Assembly: GCA_016213595.1 (NCBI GenBank)
Contig: JACRAA010000414.1
Span: forward strand, 1-12,878
From: Actinomycetota bacterium
GTDB taxonomy: Bacteria > Actinomycetota > Actinomycetes > Propionibacteriales > Propionibacteriaceae
Length of the DNA stretch: 12,878 nt
Direction: 5' to 3'
Position numbers and translations under genes: made by a program. Positions 1-6,136 of this stretch are shown one piece after another. Within the stretch, counting starts at the first letter, position 1. Each line of letters opens with the position of its first letter. A model generated the notes under the pieces. It searched no databases, had not been told where the DNA came from, and saw nothing but the letters and a program-made list of their open reading frames with translations.

Positions 1-542
1 GCCCGATGGCCCATGATCTCCGTGAGGATGATGCGGTGGTGGCTGTGGGCCGTTGAGTGGAGGCGGTCAATCGCATCGGTCGCGATCTCCATCGCCGTCG
101 CGAAGCCGAAGGAGGTGTCCGTACCGGCGATGTCGTTGTCGATCGTCTTCGGCAGGGTCACGACGTTGAGTCCCGCCTGGGACAGGCGGAGGGCGTTCTT
201 CGCCGTACCGCCGCCGCCCAGCATGACCACGGCGTCGAGCTTGAGCTTCTCGCAGTTCTCGAGCACGGTCTCGCGCATGTCGCGGACCTCGCCGTCGATC
301 ATCATCTTGTGGACCTTGTCGCGGCTCGTGCCGAGCACGGTCCCGCCGATGGTGAGGATCCCCGACAGGGCGCGACCGTCCAGCGGCACGGTCCGGTTCT
401 CCACGAGCCCCCGGATGCCGTCACGGAAGCCGATCAGCTCCATCCCGTGGTGGCCGATGGCCGCCTTGCCGAAACCGCGGATCGCCGCGTTCAGGCCCGG
501 GCTGTCACCTCCGGCCGTGAGGATTCCCACGCGCTTGGCCAT
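1..542 (-). CDS. pfkA: 6-phosphofructokinase, N-terminal part (cut by window edge)
   Basis: Phosphorylates fructose 6-phosphate to fructose 1,6-bisphosphate in cytosolic glycolysis. Only the first 180 codons are in the window. The N-terminus has the phosphofructokinase loop GGDSPGLN (residues 11-18), a donor-site loop GGGGT (109-113), the catalytic-base segment PKTIDND (131-137, with Asp135 as the expected base) and MGHR at 177-180. The start is the ATG at 542, backed by a strong ribosome site 6 nt upstream. Compared with E. coli PfkA, GGDGS has become GGGGT, so the Asp103 equivalent is Gly111, and Gly124 has become Lys132. The Lys is typical of PPi-using and related clades, while Gly112 (equivalent to Gly104) is ATP-like, so the phosphoryl donor cannot be assigned by motif. 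The gene lies 30 nt behind the MMPL gene on the same strand and may be partly co-transcribed. The family assignment is firm. Confidence 0.95.
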   Translation of the reverse strand, partial: MAKRVGILTAGGDSPGLNAAIRGFGKAAIGHHGMELIGFRDGIRGLVENRTVPLDGRALSGILTIGGTVLGTSRDKVHKMMIDGEVRDMRETVLENCEKLKLDAVVMLGGGGTAKNALRLSQAGLNVVTLPKTIDNDIAGTDTSFGFATAMEIATDAIDRLHSTAHSHHRIILTEIMGHR

Positions 543-548
543 GTGCCG

Positions 549-556
549 CCTCCCTT
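549..556 (-). promoter_or_regulatory. Shine-Dalgarno site of the phosphofructokinase gene
   Basis: On the minus strand this reads AAGGGAGG, a near-complete match to the anti-SD, 6 nt before the ATG at 542. It is one of only two strong SD sites in the window (the other is the lipoprotein's) and fixes the start. It lies inside the 30-nt gap after the MMPL stop codon. Confidence 0.8.
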
Positions 557-572
557 GGAAGAGGCCATCAGG

Positions 573-2663
573 CTATCGGCGAAGCCCCGTCTCCGGCAGG
601 TCTGCCGCTGCGAGCGTCACGTCGACGGTGTGCCGGGCGCGGCCCACGTGGCGGGGCCACCAGAACGCGTCTCCCAGTAGGAGGGCCAGCGCCGGGACGA
701 GCACGGTCCGCACGACGAGGGTGTCGAGCAGGACGCCCAGGCAGATGATGACCCCGATCTGCGCCAGCGCCACGAGCGGCAGCACGCCGAGCACGGCGAA
801 CACCGCCGCGAGGAGCACCCCAGCGCTCGTGATCACGCCGCCGGTCGCCGCCAGCGACCGGATCATCGCCTCCCGCGCGCCGTGCTCCCGAGCCTCCTCG
901 ACCGCCCGCGCGACGAGGAAGATGTTGTAGTCGACACCCAGCGCCACGAGGAACACGAATGCCAGCAGCGGCGTCGAGTCGTCCAGGCTCGTGAAGCCGA
1001 TGACCTTCGTGAACAGGAGCCACGAGAGCCCGAGGCTCGACACGTACGTGACCAGCACCGTCCCCACGAGCACCAGCGGCGCGACGAACGACCGGAGCAG
1101 GACGGTCAGGGCGAGCAGGACGAGCCCGAGGATGAGCGGCAGGATGAGGGCGCGGTCCCGCGCTGACGCCTCGGCGGTGTCCAGCGCTCGCGCCTCCGTA
1201 CCTCCCACATGAGTCTCGGGCAGCCCCGCCACCGCCGTCCGGAGGTCACGGATCGCCTGCTGCGAGTCGGCCGACGAGGGGGTCGTGCGCAGCGTGACGA
1301 CCAGCTCCGTGACGCCGCCGCCCGTCGCCCCGGGCCGTACGGAGTCCACCGCGGCAACGGTCGTGATGGCCTTCGTCACGGACGCCGGGTCACCCGTGGT
1401 GTACACGCGGGTCGGGTCCACGCTGCCCGCGCTGAAGCTCTGCGCGACGCGCTCCCCCGCGGTGATCGCCTCGGGGGTGCGGATGAACTGCTGCGACTGG
1501 GTCAGCCCGGTCTTCAGGCCCAGCACCGGCAGGGCGCAGGCAACCAGCACCACGAGCGTCGCCGCCGCGAACAGCGCCGGACGCCTCGCGACGCCGTCCC
1601 CGATCCGACGCCACAGCGACCGCTTCTCCGTGAGCCCGGCATCAGCGGGCCGCGGGACGCGCGGCCAGAAGATCCATCGCCCGAAGCACACGAGCGCGGC
1701 GGGCAGGACGACCATGACGAACGTCGCGGCCACGACGACGCCGACGGCACAGGCCAGGCCGAGCCCTCGCGTCGACGGGACCAGCGAGAGCACGATCGAC
1801 AGCAGGCCCACGAACACGGTCACCGCGCTGCTCGTGACCGTCTCGACCGTCCGTCGCCACGCCCGCGCCATCGCCTGCCGCCGGTCGTCCGTACGCCGCA
1901 GCTCGTCCCGGTAGCGCGAGATGAGGAGCAGCGCATAGTCCGTACCGGCGCCGAAGACGAGGACCGACAGGATGCCCGTCGTCGACTGGTCGAACGCCAT
2001 GCCCAGCCCGGTGAGGACGTGCGTCGCCGCCGAGCCGGCGACCTGGTCGGCGAGGCCGACGACCGTCAGCGGGATGAGCCACAGGACGGGGCTGCGGTAC
2101 GTGACGATGAGCAGGAGCGCGACGACGAGCGCCGTCGTGCCGAGGAGACGGAAGTTGGCGCCGTCGAACACCTTGGCGAGGTCGGCGATGATCCCGGCCG
2201 GCCCGGTGACCTGGGCCGACAGCCCCACCGGGCGCCCCTCGGCCAGCAGACTGCGAATCTCCGTCACCGTGTCACGGGCCGTCACCGTGGCGGTGCCGGC
2301 GACCGTCAGTGTCGCCACCGCGGCCGTCCCGTCCTTCGAGGGCACGAGCGGTCCGCCCACCGAGACCCCGGGCAGGGAGCCGGATGCCGTCAGCCTCCCC
2401 TTCGCGTACGAGAGGTCGTCGGCGGTGAGCTTGTCGGTACGGCTGAACACCACGACCGCCGCCAGCGAGTCGGTGCCCGGCAGGGACTGGGCGAGCTGTA
2501 CTGCTGCACGCGAGTCCGAGCCGTTCGGGTAGCCGTCCGTCGGATGGGCGTCATGCGTGGCCACGCCGACGAGACCGATGACGAGCCCGGAGCCGAGCAC
2601 GGCGATGAGGGCGATGACGACCGACCAGACACGGGAGGTGAGGGTTCGCGCGACAGCATGCAT
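573..2663 (-). CDS. MMPL-family (RND superfamily) membrane exporter
   Basis: A 696-residue protein with the two-fold repeated RND/MMPL layout. TM1 (about 13-34) is followed by an extracytoplasmic loop (about 35-170), five clustered TM helices (about 172-330), a second lone TM (about 362-382), a second loop (about 385-503) and five more TM helices (about 504-665). The paired acidic motifs of MMPL proteins are present in each half: GAGTDY (238-243) in TM4 and GVDY (576-579) in TM10, which is the expected proton-relay position. Family members move lipids, siderophores or drugs using the proton gradient. The substrate cannot be told here, and no lipid-synthesis gene is adjacent. It is divergent from a MarR regulator across 46 bp, which suggests MarR-controlled drug or xenobiotic efflux. 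The start is the ATG at 2663; a second, out-of-frame ATG sits 4 nt further in, and the SD is weak (GAGAG about 14 nt upstream). Confidence 0.93.
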   Translation of the reverse strand: MHAVARTLTSRVWSVVIALIAVLGSGLVIGLVGVATHDAHPTDGYPNGSDSRAAVQLAQSLPGTDSLAAVVVFSRTDKLTADDLSYAKGRLTASGSLPGVSVGGPLVPSKDGTAAVATLTVAGTATVTARDTVTEIRSLLAEGRPVGLSAQVTGPAGIIADLAKVFDGANFRLLGTTALVVALLLIVTYRSPVLWLIPLTVVGLADQVAGSAATHVLTGLGMAFDQSTTGILSVLVFGAGTDYALLLISRYRDELRRTDDRRQAMARAWRRTVETVTSSAVTVFVGLLSIVLSLVPSTRGLGLACAVGVVVAATFVMVVLPAALVCFGRWIFWPRVPRPADAGLTEKRSLWRRIGDGVARRPALFAAATLVVLVACALPVLGLKTGLTQSQQFIRTPEAITAGERVAQSFSAGSVDPTRVYTTGDPASVTKAITTVAAVDSVRPGATGGGVTELVVTLRTTPSSADSQQAIRDLRTAVAGLPETHVGGTEARALDTAEASARDRALILPLILGLVLLALTVLLRSFVAPLVLVGTVLVTYVSSLGLSWLLFTKVIGFTSLDDSTPLLAFVFLVALGVDYNIFLVARAVEEAREHGAREAMIRSLAATGGVITSAGVLLAAVFAVLGVLPLVALAQIGVIICLGVLLDTLVVRTVLVPALALLLGDAFWWPRHVGRARHTVDVTLAAADLPETGLRR

Positions 2664-2688
2664 GTTCGATAGGATCTCTCAGTCGGTA

Positions 2689-2715
2689 ACTCACTAGATT
2701 GCTAAGTAGGTGAGT
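2689..2715. promoter_or_regulatory. Inverted repeat, candidate MarR operator
   Basis: ACTCAC (2689-2694) and GTGAGT (2710-2715) form a perfect 6+6 dyad with a 15-bp A+T-rich centre. The right arm contains the GTG proposed as the marR start. The left arm lies 26 bp upstream of the MMPL ATG. MarR dimers bind such dyads in divergent promoter regions, so a repressor here would cover both promoters. The function is inferred from position; the dyad itself is visible. Confidence 0.45.
2695..2700 (+). promoter_or_regulatory. Candidate -10 element for marR
   Basis: TAGATT fits the actinobacterial -10 pattern TANNNT. It ends 9 nt before the GTG at 2710, so transcription would begin at or just before the start codon (leaderless or nearly so). 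No convincing -35 is visible. The box lies within the ACTCAC/GTGAGT dyad, so operator binding would block it. Confidence 0.4.
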
Positions 2716-3222
2716 CATATTAGCCAGGCATCCGGTCCCTGGGCAAGCAGGCCCACCACGCCGAGGACGGCACCCGCCCTGGATGGCGAGGTGCCGGGCC
2801 TTCGTCAGTCCGACACGCTGCAGCTGATCCTCGAGCTCACCACCGTGTCCGCGCAGCTCCCCCATGTCGTGGCGCGCCGTACGGGCCTGAGCGAGTCGGA
2901 GCTCCACTCCCTGCGCCGTCTGATCGCCGGTCCGCTGGGCCCGAACGACCTCGCGCGCGAGCTCGGCGTCACATCCGCCGCGTCCTCGGGAATCGTCGAC
3001 CGCCTCGAGTCCCGAGGCCACGTCACCCGCCAGCCCCACCCCACGGACAGGCGCCGTACGGTCGTCGCGATCAGCGACTCAGGCCGCGCCGAGGTCCTCG
3101 CGCAGCTGCGCCCGATGTTCGAAGCGCTCGTCGCGGCCGACTCCCGGCTCGGCGACGACCACCGGGCCACCGTGGACGCCTACCTGCGCGACATCATCGC
3201 TGCCGTGCGCGCCATGCTCTGA
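2710..3222 (+). CDS. MarR-family transcriptional regulator
   Basis: A 170-residue protein with a MarR winged helix. The helix-turn-helix lies at about 77-104 (ends SGIVDRLESRGHV), followed by the wing with the DRRR signature (113-116) and TVVAIS. Helices before and after (about 33-75 and 125-168) would form the dimer interface. It is probably a cytoplasmic repressor of the divergent MMPL gene and of itself, responding to small hydrophobic ligands. The start is uncertain. GTG at 2710 has no room for an SD but sits correctly for a leaderless message. GTG at 2791 would give 143 residues, closer to the usual family length, and would remove a low-complexity 27-residue leader. It converges with the DUF1697 gene with no intervening base; both stops lie in one palindrome. 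Confidence 0.92.
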   Translation: MSHISQASGPWASRPTTPRTAPALDGEVPGLRQSDTLQLILELTTVSAQLPHVVARRTGLSESELHSLRRLIAGPLGPNDLARELGVTSAASSGIVDRLESRGHVTRQPHPTDRRRTVVAISDSGRAEVLAQLRPMFEALVAADSRLGDDHRATVDAYLRDIIAAVRAML

Positions 3223-3231
3223 TCAGAGCAT
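3214..3231. terminator. Perfect 18-bp palindrome across two convergent stop codons
   Basis: ATGCTCTGATCAGAGCAT is its own reverse complement. Reading right, it supplies the last two codons (Met, Leu) and TGA of marR. Reading left, it supplies Met, Leu and TGA of the DUF1697 gene. As RNA it could fold a 6-7 bp hairpin in either direction, with no U-run after it. A bidirectional terminator or transcription pause site is possible; a chance product of compact gene ends is the alternative. Confidence 0.4.
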
Positions 3232-3729
3232 CTTCTCGATCGTGTTGAGGTTGTGCGTCGTCGTCAGCGCCTTGAACCGGCTGCCGGACGTGGACTTGGA
3301 GAACGGGGTGTCGAGCGTGCTGCCCTTGGGACAGCGCCAGTAGACGACGCGCCCCTTCGCCGCAACCTGCTCCATGTCGCCCACCGGGCCGCGGCCCAGC
3401 TCGGAGGCGGTCGGCGAGGAGTCGCAGATCACGACGTACCGATGATGGTCGTCGTCGGTGGCGAACGGGTAGTCGTCGACGATGTGCGCGAGCTCGTCGC
3501 GGGAGAACACCTGGACGTGAGCCTCGTAGGAGAAGGCCTCGCTCAGCGCAGCCTCGACGGCCGCCTGCAGCGCCTCGGGCGACAGGTCGGACACGCAGGT
3601 GACGTTGCCGGAGGCGACGTACGTCCTCACCTCGTCGAGCCCCAGGTCCCCCAGGACCCGCTTCAGCTCCGCCGAGGTCACCTTGATGCCGCCCACGTTG
3701 ACGCCCCTCAGGAAGATCGCATAGCGCAT
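3223..3729 (-). CDS. DUF1697 family protein
   Basis: A 168-residue soluble protein that begins with the DUF1697 hallmark YAIFLRGVNVGG (3-14) and continues with the conserved AELKRVLGDLGLDEVRTYVASGN segment (about 20-42). It ends with the family's short C-terminal motif around TTTHNLNTIEKM (about 155-167). The biochemical function of this family is not established, and I assign none. The length is normal for the family. The start is the ATG at 3729. There is no SD, but a TACGGT box ends 7 nt upstream, which suggests a leaderless message. It is divergent from SURF1 (61 bp between starts) and convergent with marR. Nothing in the neighbourhood gives a functional link. Confidence 0.9.
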   Translation of the reverse strand: MRYAIFLRGVNVGGIKVTSAELKRVLGDLGLDEVRTYVASGNVTCVSDLSPEALQAAVEAALSEAFSYEAHVQVFSRDELAHIVDDYPFATDDDHHRYVVICDSSPTASELGRGPVGDMEQVAAKGRVVYWRCPKGSTLDTPFSKSTSGSRFKALTTTHNLNTIEKML

Positions 3730-3736
3730 GGGCCTG

Positions 3737-3742
3737 ACCGTA
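3737..3742 (-). promoter_or_regulatory. Candidate leaderless -10 element, DUF1697 gene
   Basis: On the minus strand this reads TACGGT (TANNNT), followed by 7 nt and then the ATG at 3729. Transcription would start at about the A of the ATG. No SD is visible in this gap, which fits a leaderless message. Confidence 0.45.
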
Positions 3743-3778
3743 CGGCGTCGAGGGGACGGGAGGCCACTAGCCGGCGGC

Positions 3779-3784
3779 TACGCT
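3779..3784 (+). promoter_or_regulatory. Candidate leaderless -10 element, SURF1 gene
   Basis: TACGCT followed by CGACGC and then the GTG at 3791. The 6-nt spacing places the transcription start at the GTG. There is no SD. It is back to back with the DUF1697 promoter box inside a 61-bp divergent gap. Confidence 0.45.
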
Positions 3785-3790
3785 CGACGC

Positions 3791-4588
3791 GTGCGAAACC
3801 TCCTGCTGCGCTGGCTCGGCCTGCTGGTATTCGTCGTCGTCCTCGCAGGCGTCTTCGTACGGCTCGGCGAGTGGCAGCTGCATCGGCTCGAGCAGCGCAA
3901 GGAGGCCAACGCGGTCGTCGTCGACCACGAGAACAAACCCGTCATCCCCCTGTCGCAGCGCGGCTACGGGACGGTCCTGGACAGCGACCAGTGGCAGCGG
4001 GTCACCGTGACGGGCACGTTCGACGCGGCCCACCAGCTCGAGGTGCGGTACCGGTCGAACAACGGCCCCACGGGTACCGAAGCCGTCGTGCCGTTGCGGA
4101 CCACGGACGGCCGGGTCGTGCTCGTTGACCGCGGGTTCATCGTCCGCGGGTCCGGCGAGGCCCCCCCGGAGAGCCTGCCCGCTCCCCCATCGGGCACGGT
4201 CACGGTCGTCGGCCATCTGAGGCGCAGCGAGAACGGCTCGACCGAGGCCGTCACCCCTGCCCTCGGCGCCGTACGACTGATCAACGGCCCCGCGATCGGC
4301 AGATGGCTCGGTACGGACGTGCTCGACGGCTACATCGGGCTGCTGCAGGTCACTCCGCCCCAGGACGGTCCGTTCGTCCCCGTCGCCACGCCCACGCTCG
4401 ACGAGGGGCCCCACTTCTGGTACGCCGTGCAGTGGTTCATGTTCACCGGCATCGCGCTCACCGGGCTCGTGGTCTTCATCCGGGGCGACATCATCGCCCG
4501 GCGCAAGCTCAAGGCCGCGGCAGCGGCCGTCGCGGCGGAGGAGACGACCTCCTCGGCGGAGCGTCTCCCCGCTCACGAGCAGAGGTGA
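3791..4588 (+). CDS. SURF1-family cytochrome c oxidase assembly protein
   Basis: Helps assemble the aa3-type terminal oxidase at the cytoplasmic membrane. The 265-residue protein has the standard SURF1 layout. TM1 (about 4-24) is followed directly by GEWQLHRLEQR (26-36, the family's WQ-R motif), then an extracytoplasmic domain with VDRGFI (112-117), and TM2 (about 215-231) preceded by the hallmark HFWYAVQW (208-215). A charged, Ala/Glu-rich tail follows. I chose GTG at 3791 because the protein then starts one helix turn before TM1 and a TACGCT box lies 6 nt upstream. The in-frame ATG at 3728 would add 21 residues that resemble no leader and would overlap the DUF1697 start. The stop TGA overlaps the GTG of the next gene. 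No oxidase subunit gene is in the window. Confidence 0.93.
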   Translation: MRNLLLRWLGLLVFVVVLAGVFVRLGEWQLHRLEQRKEANAVVVDHENKPVIPLSQRGYGTVLDSDQWQRVTVTGTFDAAHQLEVRYRSNNGPTGTEAVVPLRTTDGRVVLVDRGFIVRGSGEAPPESLPAPPSGTVTVVGHLRRSENGSTEAVTPALGAVRLINGPAIGRWLGTDVLDGYIGLLQVTPPQDGPFVPVATPTLDEGPHFWYAVQWFMFTGIALTGLVVFIRGDIIARRKLKAAAAAVAAEETTSSAERLPAHEQR

Positions 4589-5535
4589 GCCTCCAGGCCG
4601 CCGCAGGCCTGCTGACCTGCCCGCTGTGTCGTGGGCTGCTGGAGCTGGGCCCGACGACCGCCCGCTGTCCCGCGGGCCACAGCTTCGACGTCGCCCGGCA
4701 GGGCTACCTCAACCTCCTGGCAGGTCCGCAGCCGAGGAACGCCGACAGCGCGACGATGCTCCAGGCGCGGAGCCGGGTGCTGGGCGGCCTGTACGTGGAC
4801 GTGGTGGCGCTCGTCGCACGGACCGTCGCGGCGACCGGCGCCAGGGCCGTGGTGGATGCCGGTGCGGGCACCGGGCAGTACCTGGCCGCCGTGCTGGACG
4901 CGCTCCCCGACGCGGTCGGGATCGCCAGCGACGTCTCCGTGGCGGCCTCGCGGCGCGCTGCCGCCGCCCACCCGCGCCTCGCCTCCATCACCGCGGACAC
5001 CTGGCGCGGCCTGCCTCTCCGCGACGGTGCTGTCGATGCCCTGACCTGCATCTTCGCGCCGCGCAACATGTCTGACTTCTCCCGCCTGCTCGCTCCGGGC
5101 GGGCGGCTCGTCGTCGTGACGCCCGAGCCGGGCCACCTGCGTACGCTGCGAGCGAGCTACGGCCTGCTCGACCTCGACAGAGACAAGGACCTCCGCCTCG
5201 AACAGTCCCTGGACGGCCTGTTCGAGCCGGTCACCTCCGAGCGGCTCACCCGTACCGTCGACGCGAGCGCCGACCAGGTCGCGGACGTCATCGCCATGGG
5301 TCCCAACGCGTTCCACGGCGCTCCCGTCACCGGAGCCGGTCGCGTCGAGATCGACGTGACGTGCCGCACGTACCGCCGACTAGGACCGGACTCCGAGAGC
5401 GCCGACGACCTGCCACACCGCGAAGGCCACGAGGACGAGCGCGGACCCAGTGTTGACGCGGTGCCGCCAGACCTCGCCGAAGCGAGTCCTGGTCGCGGCC
5501 ACCACGGTCGCCAGGAACAGCCACCAGGACGCTGA
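4585..5535 (+). CDS. RlmA-type 23S rRNA (guanine-N1)-methyltransferase
   Basis: Uses S-adenosylmethionine to methylate a guanine in 23S rRNA helix 35. Gram-positive members of this family usually modify G748, and some (TlrB, MyrA) give resistance to tylosin-type macrolides; E. coli RlmA acts on G745. An N-terminal zinc finger has Cys12, Cys15, Cys28 and His32, the same spacing as in E. coli RlmA. The conserved GHSFDVARQGYLNLL segment follows (31-45). SAM motif I is DAGAGTG (91-97). Family homology stops near residue 265 (TYRRL). The last 50 residues are antisense to lysE and lack family character, so they look like read-through after loss of the original stop. The start GTG at 4585 overlaps the SURF1 stop (GTGA), indicating translational coupling. 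Target base and any resistance phenotype are inference. Confidence 0.9.
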   Translation: MSLQAAAGLLTCPLCRGLLELGPTTARCPAGHSFDVARQGYLNLLAGPQPRNADSATMLQARSRVLGGLYVDVVALVARTVAATGARAVVDAGAGTGQYLAAVLDALPDAVGIASDVSVAASRRAAAAHPRLASITADTWRGLPLRDGAVDALTCIFAPRNMSDFSRLLAPGGRLVVVTPEPGHLRTLRASYGLLDLDRDKDLRLEQSLDGLFEPVTSERLTRTVDASADQVADVIAMGPNAFHGAPVTGAGRVEIDVTCRTYRRLGPDSESADDLPHREGHEDERGPSVDAVPPDLAEASPGRGHHGRQEQPPGR

Positions 5536-6003
5536 GCCGACGAAGACCCCGGCAACCATGGTCACCGGCGACACGGGGCCGCCCACACCGGCGGCGAGGA
5601 CCCCGAAGACGGCGATGAACGAGATGACCGTCGCAGGGTTGGCGAGCGTGAGAAGGATCGCCCCGCCGAAGGCGGCCCAGGTTCCACCGCCGGCCCGAAC
5701 CGGCTCCTGAGCACCGACGGGAGACCGCCACGTCCGCCACGCGAGCGCCAGCAGCAGGACCGCCCCGCCGACGGCGAGTGGGATGCGCGCGGACGTCAGA
5801 GCCTGCACGAGCCAGGTGACGCCGAGAGCGCCGACTGTGCCGTACGTCGCGTCGGCGACTGCGGCGCCCAGCCCCGTCGCCAGGCCCGTCCAGAACCCTC
5901 GCTGGATCGTGCGCTGGATCGTCAGGAGACCGATGGGTCCGACCGGCGCGGCGATGGACAGCCCCACAACGAGGGCCTTCCAGAACACGACCGCGTCGAC
6001 CAT
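5380..6003 (-). CDS. LysE/RhtB-family exporter
   Basis: A 207-residue inner-membrane protein of the LysE translocator family, which exports amino acids or related small molecules. Six hydrophobic segments are visible (about 6-28, 38-58, 60-90, 108-128, 132-170, 185-204). The family signature PVGP (20-23) follows the first helix, Asp51 lies in the second, and the NP pair (122-123) follows GGAILLTLA, as in other LysE proteins. The substrate is unknown. The start is the ATG at 6003, with a TACGCT box 7 nt upstream and no SD. The last 156 bp overlap the methyltransferase gene on the other strand. Here the family-conserved sequence belongs to lysE, so this end is the genuine one. Upstream is the 14-bp repeat array, then the ABC exporter gene on the same strand. 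Confidence 0.92.
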   Translation of the reverse strand: MVDAVVFWKALVVGLSIAAPVGPIGLLTIQRTIQRGFWTGLATGLGAAVADATYGTVGALGVTWLVQALTSARIPLAVGGAVLLLALAWRTWRSPVGAQEPVRAGGGTWAAFGGAILLTLANPATVISFIAVFGVLAAGVGGPVSPVTMVAGVFVGSASWWLFLATVVAATRTRFGEVWRHRVNTGSALVLVAFAVWQVVGALGVRS

Positions 6004-6010
6004 GCGTCGC

Positions 6011-6016
6011 AGCGTA
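6011..6016 (-). promoter_or_regulatory. Candidate leaderless -10 element, lysE
   Basis: On the minus strand this reads TACGCT, then 7 nt, then the ATG at 6003. It has the same hexamer as the SURF1 box. It suggests lysE has its own promoter downstream of the repeat array and does not depend only on read-through from the ABC gene. Confidence 0.45.
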
Positions 6017-6044
6017 CGGACTCCCGGCGCCGCCCTCCGCCGAT

Positions 6045-6136
6045 TATCCGGAAGGGGCTATCCGGAGGGGACTGTCCCGAGGGGACTGTCCCGAGGGGAG
6101 TATCCCGAGGGGACTATCCCGAGGGGACTATCCGGA
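6045..6136. repeat. 14-bp tandem repeat, six full copies plus 8 bp
   Basis: Units start at 6045, 6059, 6073, 6087, 6101 and 6115, with a partial seventh at 6129. The consensus is TATCCCGAGGGGAC. Units 1, 2 and 7 carry TCCGGA where units 3-6 carry TCCCGA, and units 3 and 4 have TGT for TAT. Each junction makes a small dyad (GGGAC-T-GTCCC, or GGGA/TCCC around CTA), and TCCC/GGGA inside each unit makes a competing one. The array begins in the last codons of the ABC exporter (its TAG is 6128-6130) and fills most of the gap to lysE. There are no unique spacers, so it is not a CRISPR. Possible roles are an mRNA hairpin array or terminator, a protein-binding array, or a length-variable minisatellite. 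Confidence 0.9.

Noticed and set aside
1209..2672. A 487-codon open frame on the plus strand opposite the MMPL gene
   Set aside because: It is an Arg/Asp/Glu/His-rich shadow frame, with no motif or domain. The minus strand carries a full MMPL protein with TM pattern and paired Asp-Tyr motifs.
3728..3790. SURF1 start at the ATG at 3728
   Set aside because: It would add 21 charged residues before the membrane anchor, overlap the DUF1697 start codon and place the TACGCT promoter box inside the gene.
6045..6136. CRISPR array or small coding repeat
   Set aside because: Units are contiguous with no unique spacers, and a 14-bp period rotates the reading frame, so neither a CRISPR nor a repeated peptide fits.
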